64,000 bases of DNA, taken from Amblyornis subalaris (taxonomy: Eukaryota; Chordata; Aves; Passeriformes; Ptilonorhynchidae). Below the pieces are notes generated by a model that searched no databases, had not been told where the DNA came from, and worked only from the letters and a program-made list of their open reading frames with translations. The position numbers and the translations under genes were made by a program. Below are positions 60,901 through 64,000 of this stretch, one piece after another (position 1 is the first letter of the stretch; each line of letters starts with the position of its first letter). The stretch spans positions 944,643-1,008,642 of the forward strand of contig JACAXG010000007.1 in NCBI GenBank assembly GCA_018881555.1. Reading direction: 5' to 3'.

Positions 60901-63900
60901 AGCTGAGAGCCCAGTGATCAGGAATAGCACAGTTTNTGGCAGAAATAGCACAGTTTGATTTGTGATCAAAATAACGAGCTTTTTTTCCTTTAGGACAATT
61001 CAGTGATGTAATCAAAACAATCCCTATATTTGGCCTCAAGTTTNTATTCTTAAAATACTGCTTCCTAACAAAGGGAAAAATATAATCTCTTTAATTTCAG
61101 TTCTGTTTGTACAGTCAGGGTTGCTATGAATTTTAGCCCATAGTTCAGAGCCTTATAATAACTTAAGTACTTTCAGCTTCATATTTAATAAACCTGCTTC
61201 CTGTTGTTTATTTTTGGCACCTTGGGCTAGATCCTCAGGTNGTGTAGATAAATGCATTTACTATGTTCAATGAAGCTGTAATTTTTATCTCTCAGCTTTT
61301 TCGTTTATTGTATCTGAATCAATGTGGCGTGGTGCCAGCACGTTTGTCATGAGCCTCTTGAACAGAGAGATTTAAGTGAGCTGTGACTTTTTCTCCCCCC
61401 AGTTTACTTCAAAATGCTGTGATATGAATTTTTAATACTTTTTTTTTTTATTTAAAGAGCGATGGCCTTCCTGCCTTAGTGACCTTAAAGAAAGGTCTGG
61501 TTGCCTTAGCAAGGCAATGGATGAAGTTCATTGTGGTAACTCCAGCCTTTAAAGGAGTCAGCTTGCACAGGCCAGCCCAGCCAGTGAAACTGCAGCCAAA
61601 TGCCTGCCATGAGCATGAGGATGGACTTGGACTGGACAATGGAGGGGGCCTTCAGAGTGACACGAGTGCTGATGGAGCAGAGTTTGAATTTGATGCAGGT
61701 ACTTTTGTGTTATTCTGTTTCCATAAAAATTCATAGTGACAAGTAGCTCCTCTCAGAATATTTGTGTCTGTTTTAATGCTTGAACACATTATATTCTCCT
61801 TTTATTAGAATTATCACGCTTCTATTTATACCATCTTCATTCTGAAGCTGCTGCTAACAATGATAATTATAGTATTACAATAATTAGTGCTTGTTCAGGG
61901 AAAAACAAAGCAGGAGGCCTCACTTTCTTCACATTCTTTGTCTTGTTATTTCCTGCACAAAAAAAATCAACTTAATTATTTGCTACCTTGGAATTAGGAT
62001 TTTGTTGTGCAGGTTTTGGCCTTAGTTAAGAATTGTAAAATGCAATTCTGTGAATTCTCCCAGGCATAGCTTCAAACCCACTTTCTTGTTTGTTCTTTGT
62101 AAAGACATATTTTNTCTNCTTTTTTTTTCTTTTAATTTTTGGTCGGTAAATTAGACAGCTCTGTGTAGGTGTGTGTCAGCACTTGGAAGTTCATGACTGC
62201 TTGTAGATAAATGTGCCTAATAATAGATAATCTTGGTTCCCCAAATATGTATAAATGAGGAAAACTGTTTGCTTGGTCCCAGCTACTGTGAGTGAGCACA
62301 CGATGCTCCTGGAAGGAACAGCCAATCGCCCTCCCCCTGCCAGCGCCTCCGGGCCTGTCACTGGTGCTGAGATCATGAGGAAGTTGTCCAAGACTCACAC
62401 TCACAGTGATTCTGTGCTGAAAATAAAGGTGAGTGTCCAGGGCTGGGCACCAGGGCAAAGTGGGTTACTGTAGCAGGCCTGTTCAGAAGGAATTCTGCAG
62501 TTGAGTAAATGCATGTCTAAAAAGTAACTGTAACTGTAACACATGGAAGGTCAACTCCTGACCTTATAAAAGGGATGCTCCATCAGTTGGCNTATACTCT
62601 GCATCTGTTCTTTATTGTTTTTCTTGCCAATTAACTTCAGAGCCATGCTTCATGTGCATCATTTAAGGATATGCCTTAACCTTTGTAGGCTTTCATCTTT
62701 TATTTATGGAAGCAGAAGTGAGGATTTAACTATCATGGTGCAAAATCTAAGACTGGCAAAGCTCTCCAATAACTTGTAGTAAAATTGTTGTTTTCCAATC
62801 TCATATTCAGACCAAATGTTGCTTCCTTTTTTCAGTTTGCACAGTCCTTCATTGGTTTCTTTGTTTTCTGCACGCAGGGCATACATCCATATCATTCCTT
62901 GAGTTACACCAGTGGAGATACAGCTACAGATTCACCAGTGCATGTCGGCCGCTCCGGAATGGGAGTCAGAGAAAGTCCAAGGAAAGAAAGTCTGCTGAGC
63001 TATCTGACTGGGAGTTTTCCTAGCCTGCACAACCTTTTGGAAGGGACTCCTCAAAGAAGTACAACTGCAGTTAAAAGTAGTTCTTTAACAAGAACAGGTA
63101 TGATCTAGCGTAAGTAAGCTAANGGGAGAATTGCAAGTACATCAGATTGGGAAAAGAAATTGCAACTAACAGAAAAAATACAATATTTTCCCTNTACTTA
63201 GTCTTAATTTTACTTAGCTCTAGTTTTTGAGTCTTTTTGAATGAATAAGGAAATAATCCTTCAGTATTTGTCATTTTTTTCATAACCTTGCAAGCAGCTC
63301 AAAAAGAGGGCTAAAACTAATATTTAAATTTGCATATGATAATTTGCAGATCTTTAGTAATGATCTTTTGAACAAATAAGTTCAAGTTTGAAATGCTGAA
63401 ATGTTTATGCTCTATATATTGTTCAGAGTGTATTGTTTTCTGTTTTTCTTTATATGTAAATTACAAGTTTGATTCTGTATTTTCTCTAAATCCTTTCTCC
63501 TTTGCTGTCAGGGACTGAAATATTGTTCAGAAAAAAAGGTATTTTGGTTTCTTAATGACTCTTTTTCTCTAATTAATGGTAGAGATAAGCAAATGCAAAG
63601 ACATATGTAGTGCAACATCTATTAGTGCCATGTACAACTTCTGTGGTAGCACCTGTAGTGCTGTTTGACNCATAATTTGGTGGAAAAAACCTTGAGAATT
63701 AGGCTTATTTGTCTAGTAAATAGGTGTTGTCAGTGAAATTGTGCCGTGTTCCTTGTTTTTGCTGACTTGGATGCAACAAATGCTAAAGCTTCTGATTTAT
63801 CTGCACAGGAAATACTGTGGCTACAGACATGTTGTCTGAACACCCTTTGCTGTCTGAACCCTCTTCTGTGAGTTTCTATAACTGGATGTCCAATGCTGTG

Positions 63901-63967
63901 GGCAACAGGGGAAGTGTTGTGCAGGAAAGTCCAGCCACCAAGTCTGGACACAACAGTCTTCCAACAG
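18872..63967 (+). CDS. BLTP1: Bridge-like lipid transfer protein 1, N-terminal half (42 coding exons, partial)
   Basis: Spliced CDS from ATG 18,872 in exon 2 to the donor after 63,967 in exon 43; 7,147 nt, 2,382 codons plus 1 nt, continuing beyond the window. Every junction is GT-AG, all phases agree, and there is no stop or frameshift. I recognise the product from family-diagnostic strings such as FIIFRWWKMYNPKQKQH, CSTRLGSTKSLTAAFYGDKQ and YNRLTKVARFLQENPSCLL. Residues about 27-47 form a hydrophobic helix, the known ER anchor; the following conserved beta-rich sequence belongs to the RBG/chorein-like lipid groove. The family (yeast Csf1, worm LPD-3, fly Tweek, human KIAA1109) transfers glycerophospholipids in bulk at ER contact sites, and is linked to phosphoinositide levels, endocytosis and GPI-anchor supply. 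Loss in humans causes Alkuraya-Kucinskas syndrome. The main start has G at -3 and +4. Three or more candidate cassette exons are not included in this count. Confidence 0.96.
21709..21825 (+). CDS. BLTP1: BLTP1 exon 3, rest of membrane anchor
   Basis: Residues 33-71. It completes the transmembrane helix (ATILSCGWIIYLTYY) and leads into a positively charged linker (NRLYKHGYIHIG). Phase 1 to phase 1; donor gtaagt. Intron 3 (1.4 kb) holds no gene; its middle (about 22,480-22,930) has the AT-rich, motif-dense look of conserved non-coding sequence. Confidence 0.97.
23206..23284 (+). CDS. BLTP1: BLTP1 exon 4, start of RBG/chorein-like region
   Basis: Residues 72-97, beginning SFSFSVLSGKVMVREIYF, the amphipathic beta-strand pattern at the N-terminal cap of the lipid groove. 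Ends in phase 2 before gtacag. Intron 4 (657 bp) holds nothing notable apart from an AT-rich run near 23,747-23,765. Confidence 0.97.
23942..24006 (+). CDS. BLTP1: BLTP1 exon 5
   Basis: Residues 98-119, IQDGFIIFRWWKMYNPKQKQ, one of the most conserved motifs of the family. Ends in phase 1 before gtaggt. Intron 5 (3.15 kb) has no recognised gene or repeat; its open frames on either strand lack splice support. Confidence 0.97.
27160..27346 (+). CDS. BLTP1: BLTP1 exon 6
   Basis: Residues 120-181. It starts PKAETRLYIMVNDFEFHVYN and ends in a charged, less conserved linker (KKDDERAQVNGRQRT). Ends in phase 2 before gtaaat. Intron 6 (1.1 kb) contains a 118-codon open frame at 27,570-27,926 with no recognisable homology, which I do not regard as a gene. 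Confidence 0.96.
28430..28511 (+). CDS. BLTP1: BLTP1 exon 7
   Basis: Residues 182-209, including WRSLIPVIKVNVST. Ends in phase 0 before gtaagt. Intron 7 (661 bp) contains a T-run (28,836-28,851) followed by a C/A-rich stretch (28,908-28,962) with G-quadruplex potential on the minus strand. Confidence 0.97.
29173..29366 (+). CDS. BLTP1: BLTP1 exon 8
   Basis: Residues 210-273, from GRLAFGNHYQPQTLCINFDD to PSPRYVGLQND. The acceptor reads NAG, with an ambiguous base at the -3 position (29,170). Ends in phase 2 before gtaagt. Intron 8 (2.3 kb) carries the CR1 fragment listed separately and otherwise nothing recognised. Confidence 0.97.
29612..29757 (-). mobile_element. CR1-type LINE 3' fragment
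   Basis: On the + strand this reads as the reverse complement of the 3' end of the amniote CR1 retrotransposon: catagaatcacacagtag, then tttgggctggaaaggttctt, the 'gatcaggttgctcagtgccc' block and 'caacctggccttgaatgatt'. The 3' end of the element is at the left. Only a diverged 3' tail remains, with no reverse transcriptase, as is usual for 5'-truncated CR1 copies in birds. I recognise the pattern from memory of CR1 consensus sequences. Confidence 0.85.
31658..31737 (+). CDS. BLTP1: BLTP1 exon 9
   Basis: Residues 274-300, PPRLMGEGFVVMQSNDVDIY and YYMDEP. Ends in phase 1 before gtacat. Intron 9 is 405 bp with nothing notable. Confidence 0.97.
32143..32293 (+). CDS. BLTP1: BLTP1 exon 10, acidic loop then conserved Cys/Trp segment
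   Basis: Residues 301-350. An acidic, variable loop (VPEETEESNDGEASNEDSK) precedes the conserved LQDLPPCWGLDIVCGKGTDF. The ambiguous base at 32,222 is a synonymous third position of Pro. Ends in phase 2 before gtatga. Intron 10 (1.5 kb) contains a weak 30-nt cassette candidate at 32,810-32,839. Confidence 0.97.
33832..33988 (+). CDS. BLTP1: BLTP1 exon 11
   Basis: Residues 351-403, DCLWKFFFPPDYQVMKVSEI to the conserved ELRMNIIADATIDLLFTKNR. Ends in phase 0 before gtaaat. Intron 11 (792 bp): nothing recognised. Confidence 0.97.
34781..34859 (+). CDS. BLTP1: BLTP1 exon 12
   Basis: Residues 404-429, ETNAVHVNVGAGSYLEINIP, an alternating beta-strand pattern. Ends in phase 1 before gtgagt. Intron 12 is 287 bp. 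Confidence 0.97.
35147..35238 (+). CDS. BLTP1: BLTP1 exon 13
   Basis: Residues 430-460, YSPTIKGQLLHVDATSSMQY then RTLLEAEMLA. Ends in phase 0 before gtaagt. Intron 13 (845 bp): AT-rich, nothing recognised. Confidence 0.97.
36084..36201 (+). CDS. BLTP1: BLTP1 exon 14
   Basis: Residues 461-499, FHINASYPRIWNMPQTWQCE to FAQKSFFT. Ends in phase 1 before gtaacc. Intron 14 (766 bp) contains the palindromic, homeodomain-motif-rich region described in the findings. Confidence 0.97.
36590..36890. promoter_or_regulatory. Candidate intronic regulatory element
   Basis: A block of intron 14 that is less AT-rich than its surroundings. It contains a perfect 14-bp palindrome, GGGCTAATTAGCCC (36,738-36,751), and a second homeodomain-type core, TTAATTAG (36,767-36,774), 15 bp further on. 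The composition resembles a conserved enhancer more than neutral intron. No conservation data were available, so this is inference. Confidence 0.3.
36968..37123 (+). CDS. BLTP1: BLTP1 exon 15
   Basis: Residues 500-551, DLIQDWSSDSAPDIFSFVPY then MWNFKVMFHQFEMIWAANQH. Ends in phase 1 before gtgaga. Intron 15 (414 bp) contains two TAATTGATTA motifs at 37,354 and 37,367. Confidence 0.97.
37538..37635 (+). CDS. BLTP1: BLTP1 exon 16
   Basis: Residues 552-584, VYLAACGETLNIVFSLPFTD and FVPTTCNTRFSLR. Ends in phase 0 before gtaagt. Intron 16 (972 bp) has an AT-rich TATA/CATA microsatellite-like stretch (about 37,827-37,920) and a 39-nt cassette candidate (38,390-38,428). Confidence 0.97.
38608..38786 (+). 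CDS. BLTP1: BLTP1 exon 17
   Basis: Residues 585-643, GEDVDLHLYLPDCHPSKYSL to GKPKWRNITQE. The ambiguous base at 38,640 is the synonymous third position of a Pro codon. Ends in phase 2 before gtgagt; intron 17 is only 152 bp. Confidence 0.97.
38939..39045 (+). CDS. BLTP1: BLTP1 exon 18
   Basis: Residues 644-679, GWVECWTVPSVVFTIDYSWH then PIYPQKADEQLKQS. The acceptor (ttttgaaag) has a short pyrimidine tract. Ends in phase 1 before gtaagt. Intron 18 (2.1 kb): no gene or repeat recognised. Confidence 0.96.
41110..41318 (+). CDS. BLTP1: BLTP1 exon 19
   Basis: Residues 680-749: SEMEETMLSVLRPSQKTTDS, a Ser/Pro-rich loop, then PPDKLHVELELSPDSQITLY. Ends in phase 0 before gtaggc. Intron 19 (2.4 kb) contains T/G-rich low complexity (about 42,072-42,172) and the first copy of a 57-bp block shared with intron 21. 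Confidence 0.97.
42393..42449 (+). repeat. 57-bp block, copy 1 (intron 19)
   Basis: Matches 44,847-44,903 at 52 of 57 positions by eye, with the last 30 bases identical (core aggattaaaattaggccagt). Same orientation as copy 2. Family unknown to me. Confidence 0.85.
43741..43968 (+). CDS. BLTP1: BLTP1 exon 20
   Basis: Residues 750-825, ENYFGEDDMYTDFEEVISSP, a Ser-rich stretch, then LRPWDITVLVNLYKVHGRLP. The ambiguous base at 43,965 is synonymous. Ends in phase 0 before gtaagt. Intron 20 is 563 bp with nothing recognised. Confidence 0.97.
44532..44669 (+). CDS. BLTP1: BLTP1 exon 21
   Basis: Residues 826-871, HCSPDGPECPTAFLERLCFE then MKKGFRETMLQLVLSPVNLF. The ambiguous base at 44,662 is the second position of a codon (ANT). 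Donor gtagtc is weak. Intron 21 is 271 bp and contains copy 2 of the 57-bp block. Confidence 0.96.
44847..44903 (+). repeat. 57-bp block, copy 2 (intron 21)
   Basis: Second copy of the block at 42,393-42,449, about 2.45 kb downstream and in the same orientation. It ends 37 bases before the exon 22 acceptor (exon start 44,941), so it covers the region where the branch point of this short intron may lie. Confidence 0.85.
44941..45117 (+). CDS. BLTP1: BLTP1 exon 22
   Basis: Residues 872-930, RPAVDEVLREGHISLSGLQL then RAHAMFS and EGLPLGSDTLEYAWLIDVQA. Markedly GC-rich compared with its flanks. The ambiguous base at 45,023 is a second codon position (GNG, Ala or Val if C/T). Ends in phase 0 before gtacca. 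Intron 22 (1.7 kb): nothing recognised. Confidence 0.97.
46858..46986 (+). CDS. BLTP1: BLTP1 exon 23
   Basis: Residues 931-973, LACLLEWGQTFVFHVVCREF then ELERPKSVVLCQHGIDRRFC. Ends in phase 0 before gtacct. Intron 23 is 218 bp. Confidence 0.97.
47205..47324 (+). CDS. BLTP1: BLTP1 exon 24
   Basis: Residues 974-1013, MNSVPGPCPTSDELKYTMTR to VEHGCATNIK. Phase 0 on both sides; donor gtaaaa. Intron 24 (1.8 kb): AT-rich, no gene or repeat recognised. Confidence 0.97.
49104..49381 (+). CDS. BLTP1: BLTP1 exon 25
   Basis: Residues 1014-1105, MGAIRIANCNLHNQSVGEGV to HFLETHDNRTKR. Highly conserved beta-rich segment. Ends in phase 2 before gtgaga; intron 25 is 112 bp. Confidence 0.97.
49494..49744 (+). 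CDS. BLTP1: BLTP1 exon 26, Cys/Gly motif then Ser-rich linker
   Basis: Residues 1106-1189. LWFLWPDDNLRNKRSKNKCG precedes CLGGCRFFGGT, a short Cys/Gly-rich motif, and then a Ser-rich linker (TPSSSSAFSSTSAESD). The ambiguous base at 49,593 is synonymous (ACN, Thr). Ends in phase 1 before gtgaga. Intron 26 is 438 bp with nothing recognised. Confidence 0.97.
50183..50441 (+). CDS. BLTP1: BLTP1 exon 27, Ser-rich disordered region
   Basis: Residues 1190-1275: LQVPLRSHSSSSSSEETSSS, LLAGEKDSPSSTTEDHL. Low complexity and probably unstructured, in a cytosolic loop. Ends in phase 2 before gttagt, a weaker donor. Intron 27 is 389 bp with nothing recognised. Confidence 0.95.
50831..51674 (+). CDS. BLTP1: BLTP1 exon 28, long exon with phosphosite-like motifs
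   Basis: Residues 1276-1557, the largest exon in view (844 nt). The first residues (SVAVEGAEGRPASPG) are variable linker. Conserved sequence follows: SPLKRQASVCSTRLGSTKSL, then RRSFGSFPYTPSADSNSFHQ, a SMADSEAYFSAAEEFEP segment and a basic patch (GRKKRKKQAQK). RQAS and RRSF fit basophilic-kinase/14-3-3-type sites (inference). The first 300 nt are CpG-rich unlike flanking introns. Ambiguous bases at 51,233 and 51,290 are synonymous third positions. Phase 0 end, donor gtatgg. Intron 28 (786 bp): nothing recognised. Confidence 0.96.
52461..52531 (+). CDS. BLTP1: BLTP1 exon 29
   Basis: Residues 1558-1580, IVKQGLTANSLLDRGMQLTG. Ends in phase 2 before gtaagt. An ambiguous base lies in its upstream pyrimidine tract (52,452). 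Intron 29 is 480 bp with nothing recognised. Confidence 0.96.
53012..53185 (+). CDS. BLTP1: BLTP1 exon 30
   Basis: Residues 1581-1638, TPYTPLDKKSAENTDDETIT then TTAIVEVKGTVDVVLTPLVA. Ends in phase 2 before gtaatt. Intron 30 is 299 bp. Confidence 0.97.
53485..53605 (+). CDS. BLTP1: BLTP1 exon 31
   Basis: Residues 1639-1679, YIEAMVHCASSRHPAAIVDD to NSKTSFSEN. Ends in phase 0 before gtaagg. Intron 31 (785 bp): nothing recognised; one possible exon-like stretch was rejected on phase. Confidence 0.97.
54391..54537 (+). CDS. BLTP1: BLTP1 exon 32
   Basis: Residues 1680-1728: LSSKQDIRGTK, a Thr-rich variable stretch (DTTTTGTTNQG), then the conserved LKQDNVTIKGLQANVTVPK. Phase 0 on both sides. Intron 32 is 313 bp with nothing recognised. 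Confidence 0.97.
54851..54978 (+). CDS. BLTP1: BLTP1 exon 33
   Basis: Residues 1729-1770, VNLCLLQASVDESPGVSSGK to HVSLVALCFDRIATQVRMN. Ends in phase 2 before gtaaga; intron 33 is 100 bp. Confidence 0.97.
55079..55281 (+). CDS. BLTP1: BLTP1 exon 34
   Basis: Residues 1771-1838, GVVEETSNSAEAGRNSVTFD to AAKLNIHRVHG and LRGLDTT. The ambiguous base at 55,259 is the third position of a CAN codon. Ends in phase 1 before gtatta. Intron 34 (1.7 kb) contains a 72-nt cassette exon candidate (55,470-55,541). Confidence 0.97.
55470..55541 (+). CDS. BLTP1: Candidate BLTP1 cassette exon 34a (72 nt)
   Basis: Flanked by TAG with a pyrimidine-rich tract (ttattttctgttattccac) and by a consensus donor GTAAGT at 55,542. 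In the phase demanded by intron 34 it is open and inserts 24 residues starting D-LNLGRLKAVEMNFD and ending CVADVLQ. This amphipathic beta-strand pattern fits an RBG protein. Skipping or inclusion both keep the frame. I do not remember it from the standard vertebrate protein, so I call it a candidate rather than a constitutive exon. Confidence 0.5.
56980..57177 (+). CDS. BLTP1: BLTP1 exon 35
   Basis: Residues 1839-1904, IGTCAITAIPFGKSKVLFTL to FECGIENLTIK. Phase 1 on both sides; donor gtaaag. Intron 34 before it and intron 35 after it (624 bp) each contain a symmetric-phase cassette exon candidate. Confidence 0.97.
57408..57476 (+). CDS. BLTP1: Candidate BLTP1 cassette exon 35a (69 nt)
   Basis: Lies between a CAG acceptor (ctggtttcatcag, weak pyrimidine tract) and a consensus GTAAGT donor at 57,477. 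In the phase of intron 35 it is open and inserts 23 residues, VSELNVDFEMDAF continuing TDHLNLDLTR, with coding-like composition. Both inclusion and skipping keep the frame. Not part of the standard protein as I remember it. Confidence 0.45.
57802..58013 (+). CDS. BLTP1: BLTP1 exon 36, Ser/Asp-rich loop
   Basis: Residues 1905-1975, GRQSGAVLYNTFGVMGKSRD then SNNSSDSPTGSGYNTDVSED. Ends in phase 0 before gtatat. Intron 36 is 208 bp. Confidence 0.97.
58222..58373 (+). CDS. BLTP1: BLTP1 exon 37
   Basis: Residues 1976-2025, DEGVESDDLKKDIPLMPPPP then MKLTIKEIWFSFAAPTNVRS. Ends in phase 2 before gtatgc. Intron 37 (860 bp) has an A-rich stretch near 58,585-58,640 and nothing else recognised. Confidence 0.97.
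59234..59384 (+). CDS. BLTP1: BLTP1 exon 38
   Basis: Residues 2026-2076, QLNLLSTATPAVGAWLVPID to ICAVMGCIMTEALE. Ends in phase 0 before gtaaat. Intron 38 (663 bp): nothing recognised. Confidence 0.97.
60048..60200 (+). CDS. BLTP1: BLTP1 exon 39
   Basis: Residues 2077-2127, NKSVHFPLRSKYNRLTKVAR then FLQENPSCLLCNILHHYLHQ, a very conserved helical-looking segment. Phase 0 on both sides; donor gtgagt. Intron 39 (1.26 kb): a short direct repeat (atagcacagttt at about 60,924 and 60,945), otherwise nothing. Confidence 0.97.
61458..61698 (+). CDS. BLTP1: BLTP1 exon 40
   Basis: Residues 2128-2207, SDGLPALVTLKKGLVALARQ then WMKFIVVTPAFKGVSLHRPA and an acidic loop (DGLGLDNGGGLQSDTSADGA). Ends in phase 1 before gtactt. 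Intron 40 (584 bp): nothing recognised. Confidence 0.97.
62283..62428 (+). CDS. BLTP1: BLTP1 exon 41
   Basis: Residues 2208-2256, TVSEHTMLLEGTANRPPPAS then EIMRKLSKTHTHSDSVLKIK. Ends in phase 0 before gtgagt. Intron 41 (449 bp): nothing recognised. Confidence 0.97.
62878..63097 (+). CDS. BLTP1: BLTP1 exon 42
   Basis: Residues 2257-2329, GIHPYHSLSYTSGDTATDSP then RKESLLSYLTGSFPSLHNLL. Ends in phase 1 before gtatga; a stronger GTAAGT lies 12 nt downstream (63,110) but would read through a TAG. Intron 42 (711 bp) contains the 27-nt microexon candidate. Confidence 0.96.
63512..63538 (+). CDS. BLTP1: Candidate BLTP1 microexon 42a (27 nt)
   Basis: A 27-nt segment between a pyrimidine-rich acceptor (tcctttctcctttgctgtcag) boundary at 63,511 and a GT donor (gtattt) at 63,539. 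Intron 42 is phase 1, and inclusion adds exactly nine residues, GTEILFRKK, before the Gly-Asn-Thr-Val of exon 43, with no stop. A TGC lies within 10 nt of the acceptor, the known landmark of SRRM4-dependent neural microexons. Function is unknown. Confidence 0.5.
63809..63967 (+). CDS. BLTP1: BLTP1 exon 43 (last exon in window)
   Basis: Residues 2330-2382, NTVATDMLSEHPLLSEPSSV then SFYNWMSNAVGNRGSVVQES. Ends in phase 1 before gtattg; the gene continues past the right edge of the window. The remaining 33 bases are intron. Confidence 0.96.
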
Positions 63968-64000
63968 GTATTGCTAATTTGCAGCTGAGCTTGAGATGGT

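Overview
The window is eukaryotic, and almost certainly avian, chromosomal DNA. It holds one recognisable gene: the 5' half of BLTP1 (KIAA1109 / Tweek / LPD-3 / Csf1 family, bridge-like lipid transfer protein 1) on the + strand. The bird assignment rests on near-identity of the predicted protein to vertebrate BLTP1, compact introns, very low repeat density, and one recognisable CR1-type LINE 3' fragment. A crocodilian or turtle cannot be excluded from sequence alone.

Layout. Positions 1 to about 10,690 are upstream flank in which I recognise no gene; a (CA)n microsatellite and a small imperfect tandem repeat lie near its right end. A CpG island (about 10,700-11,640) contains the BLTP1 promoter, with three inverted CCAAT boxes and a GC box, and first exon, whose strong splice donor is at 11,324. 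A 7.5 kb intron follows. The main start codon is at 18,872 in exon 2. From there I could place 42 coding exons (exons 2-43) that all splice GT-AG, keep one open frame and carry no internal stop. They sum to 7,147 nt (2,382 codons plus 1 nt). The last exon in view ends at 63,967, so the gene runs off the right edge; the vertebrate protein is about 5,000 residues, so a little under half is here.

The protein starts with a membrane anchor (residues about 27-47), followed by long beta-rich RBG/chorein-like sequence forming a lipid-conducting groove. This is interrupted by low-complexity Ser-rich or acidic loops (exon 10, exons 26-28, exons 36-37). From family knowledge it is an ER-anchored tube that moves glycerophospholipids between the ER and other membranes at contact sites.

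The most interesting signals are layers of possible alternative processing that the main exon chain does not explain. There is a 27-nt phase-preserving microexon candidate in intron 42. Two coding-like cassette exon candidates (72 nt and 69 nt) flank exon 35. A tandem 3' splice site at exon 2 would toggle between an 11-codon upstream ORF and a 10-residue in-frame N-terminal extension. A 57-bp block is duplicated between introns 19 and 21, and introns 14-15 contain palindromic homeodomain-type motifs. These are sequence-based predictions; no transcript evidence was available to me. Statements about the vertebrate protein are from memory of the family, not from an alignment.
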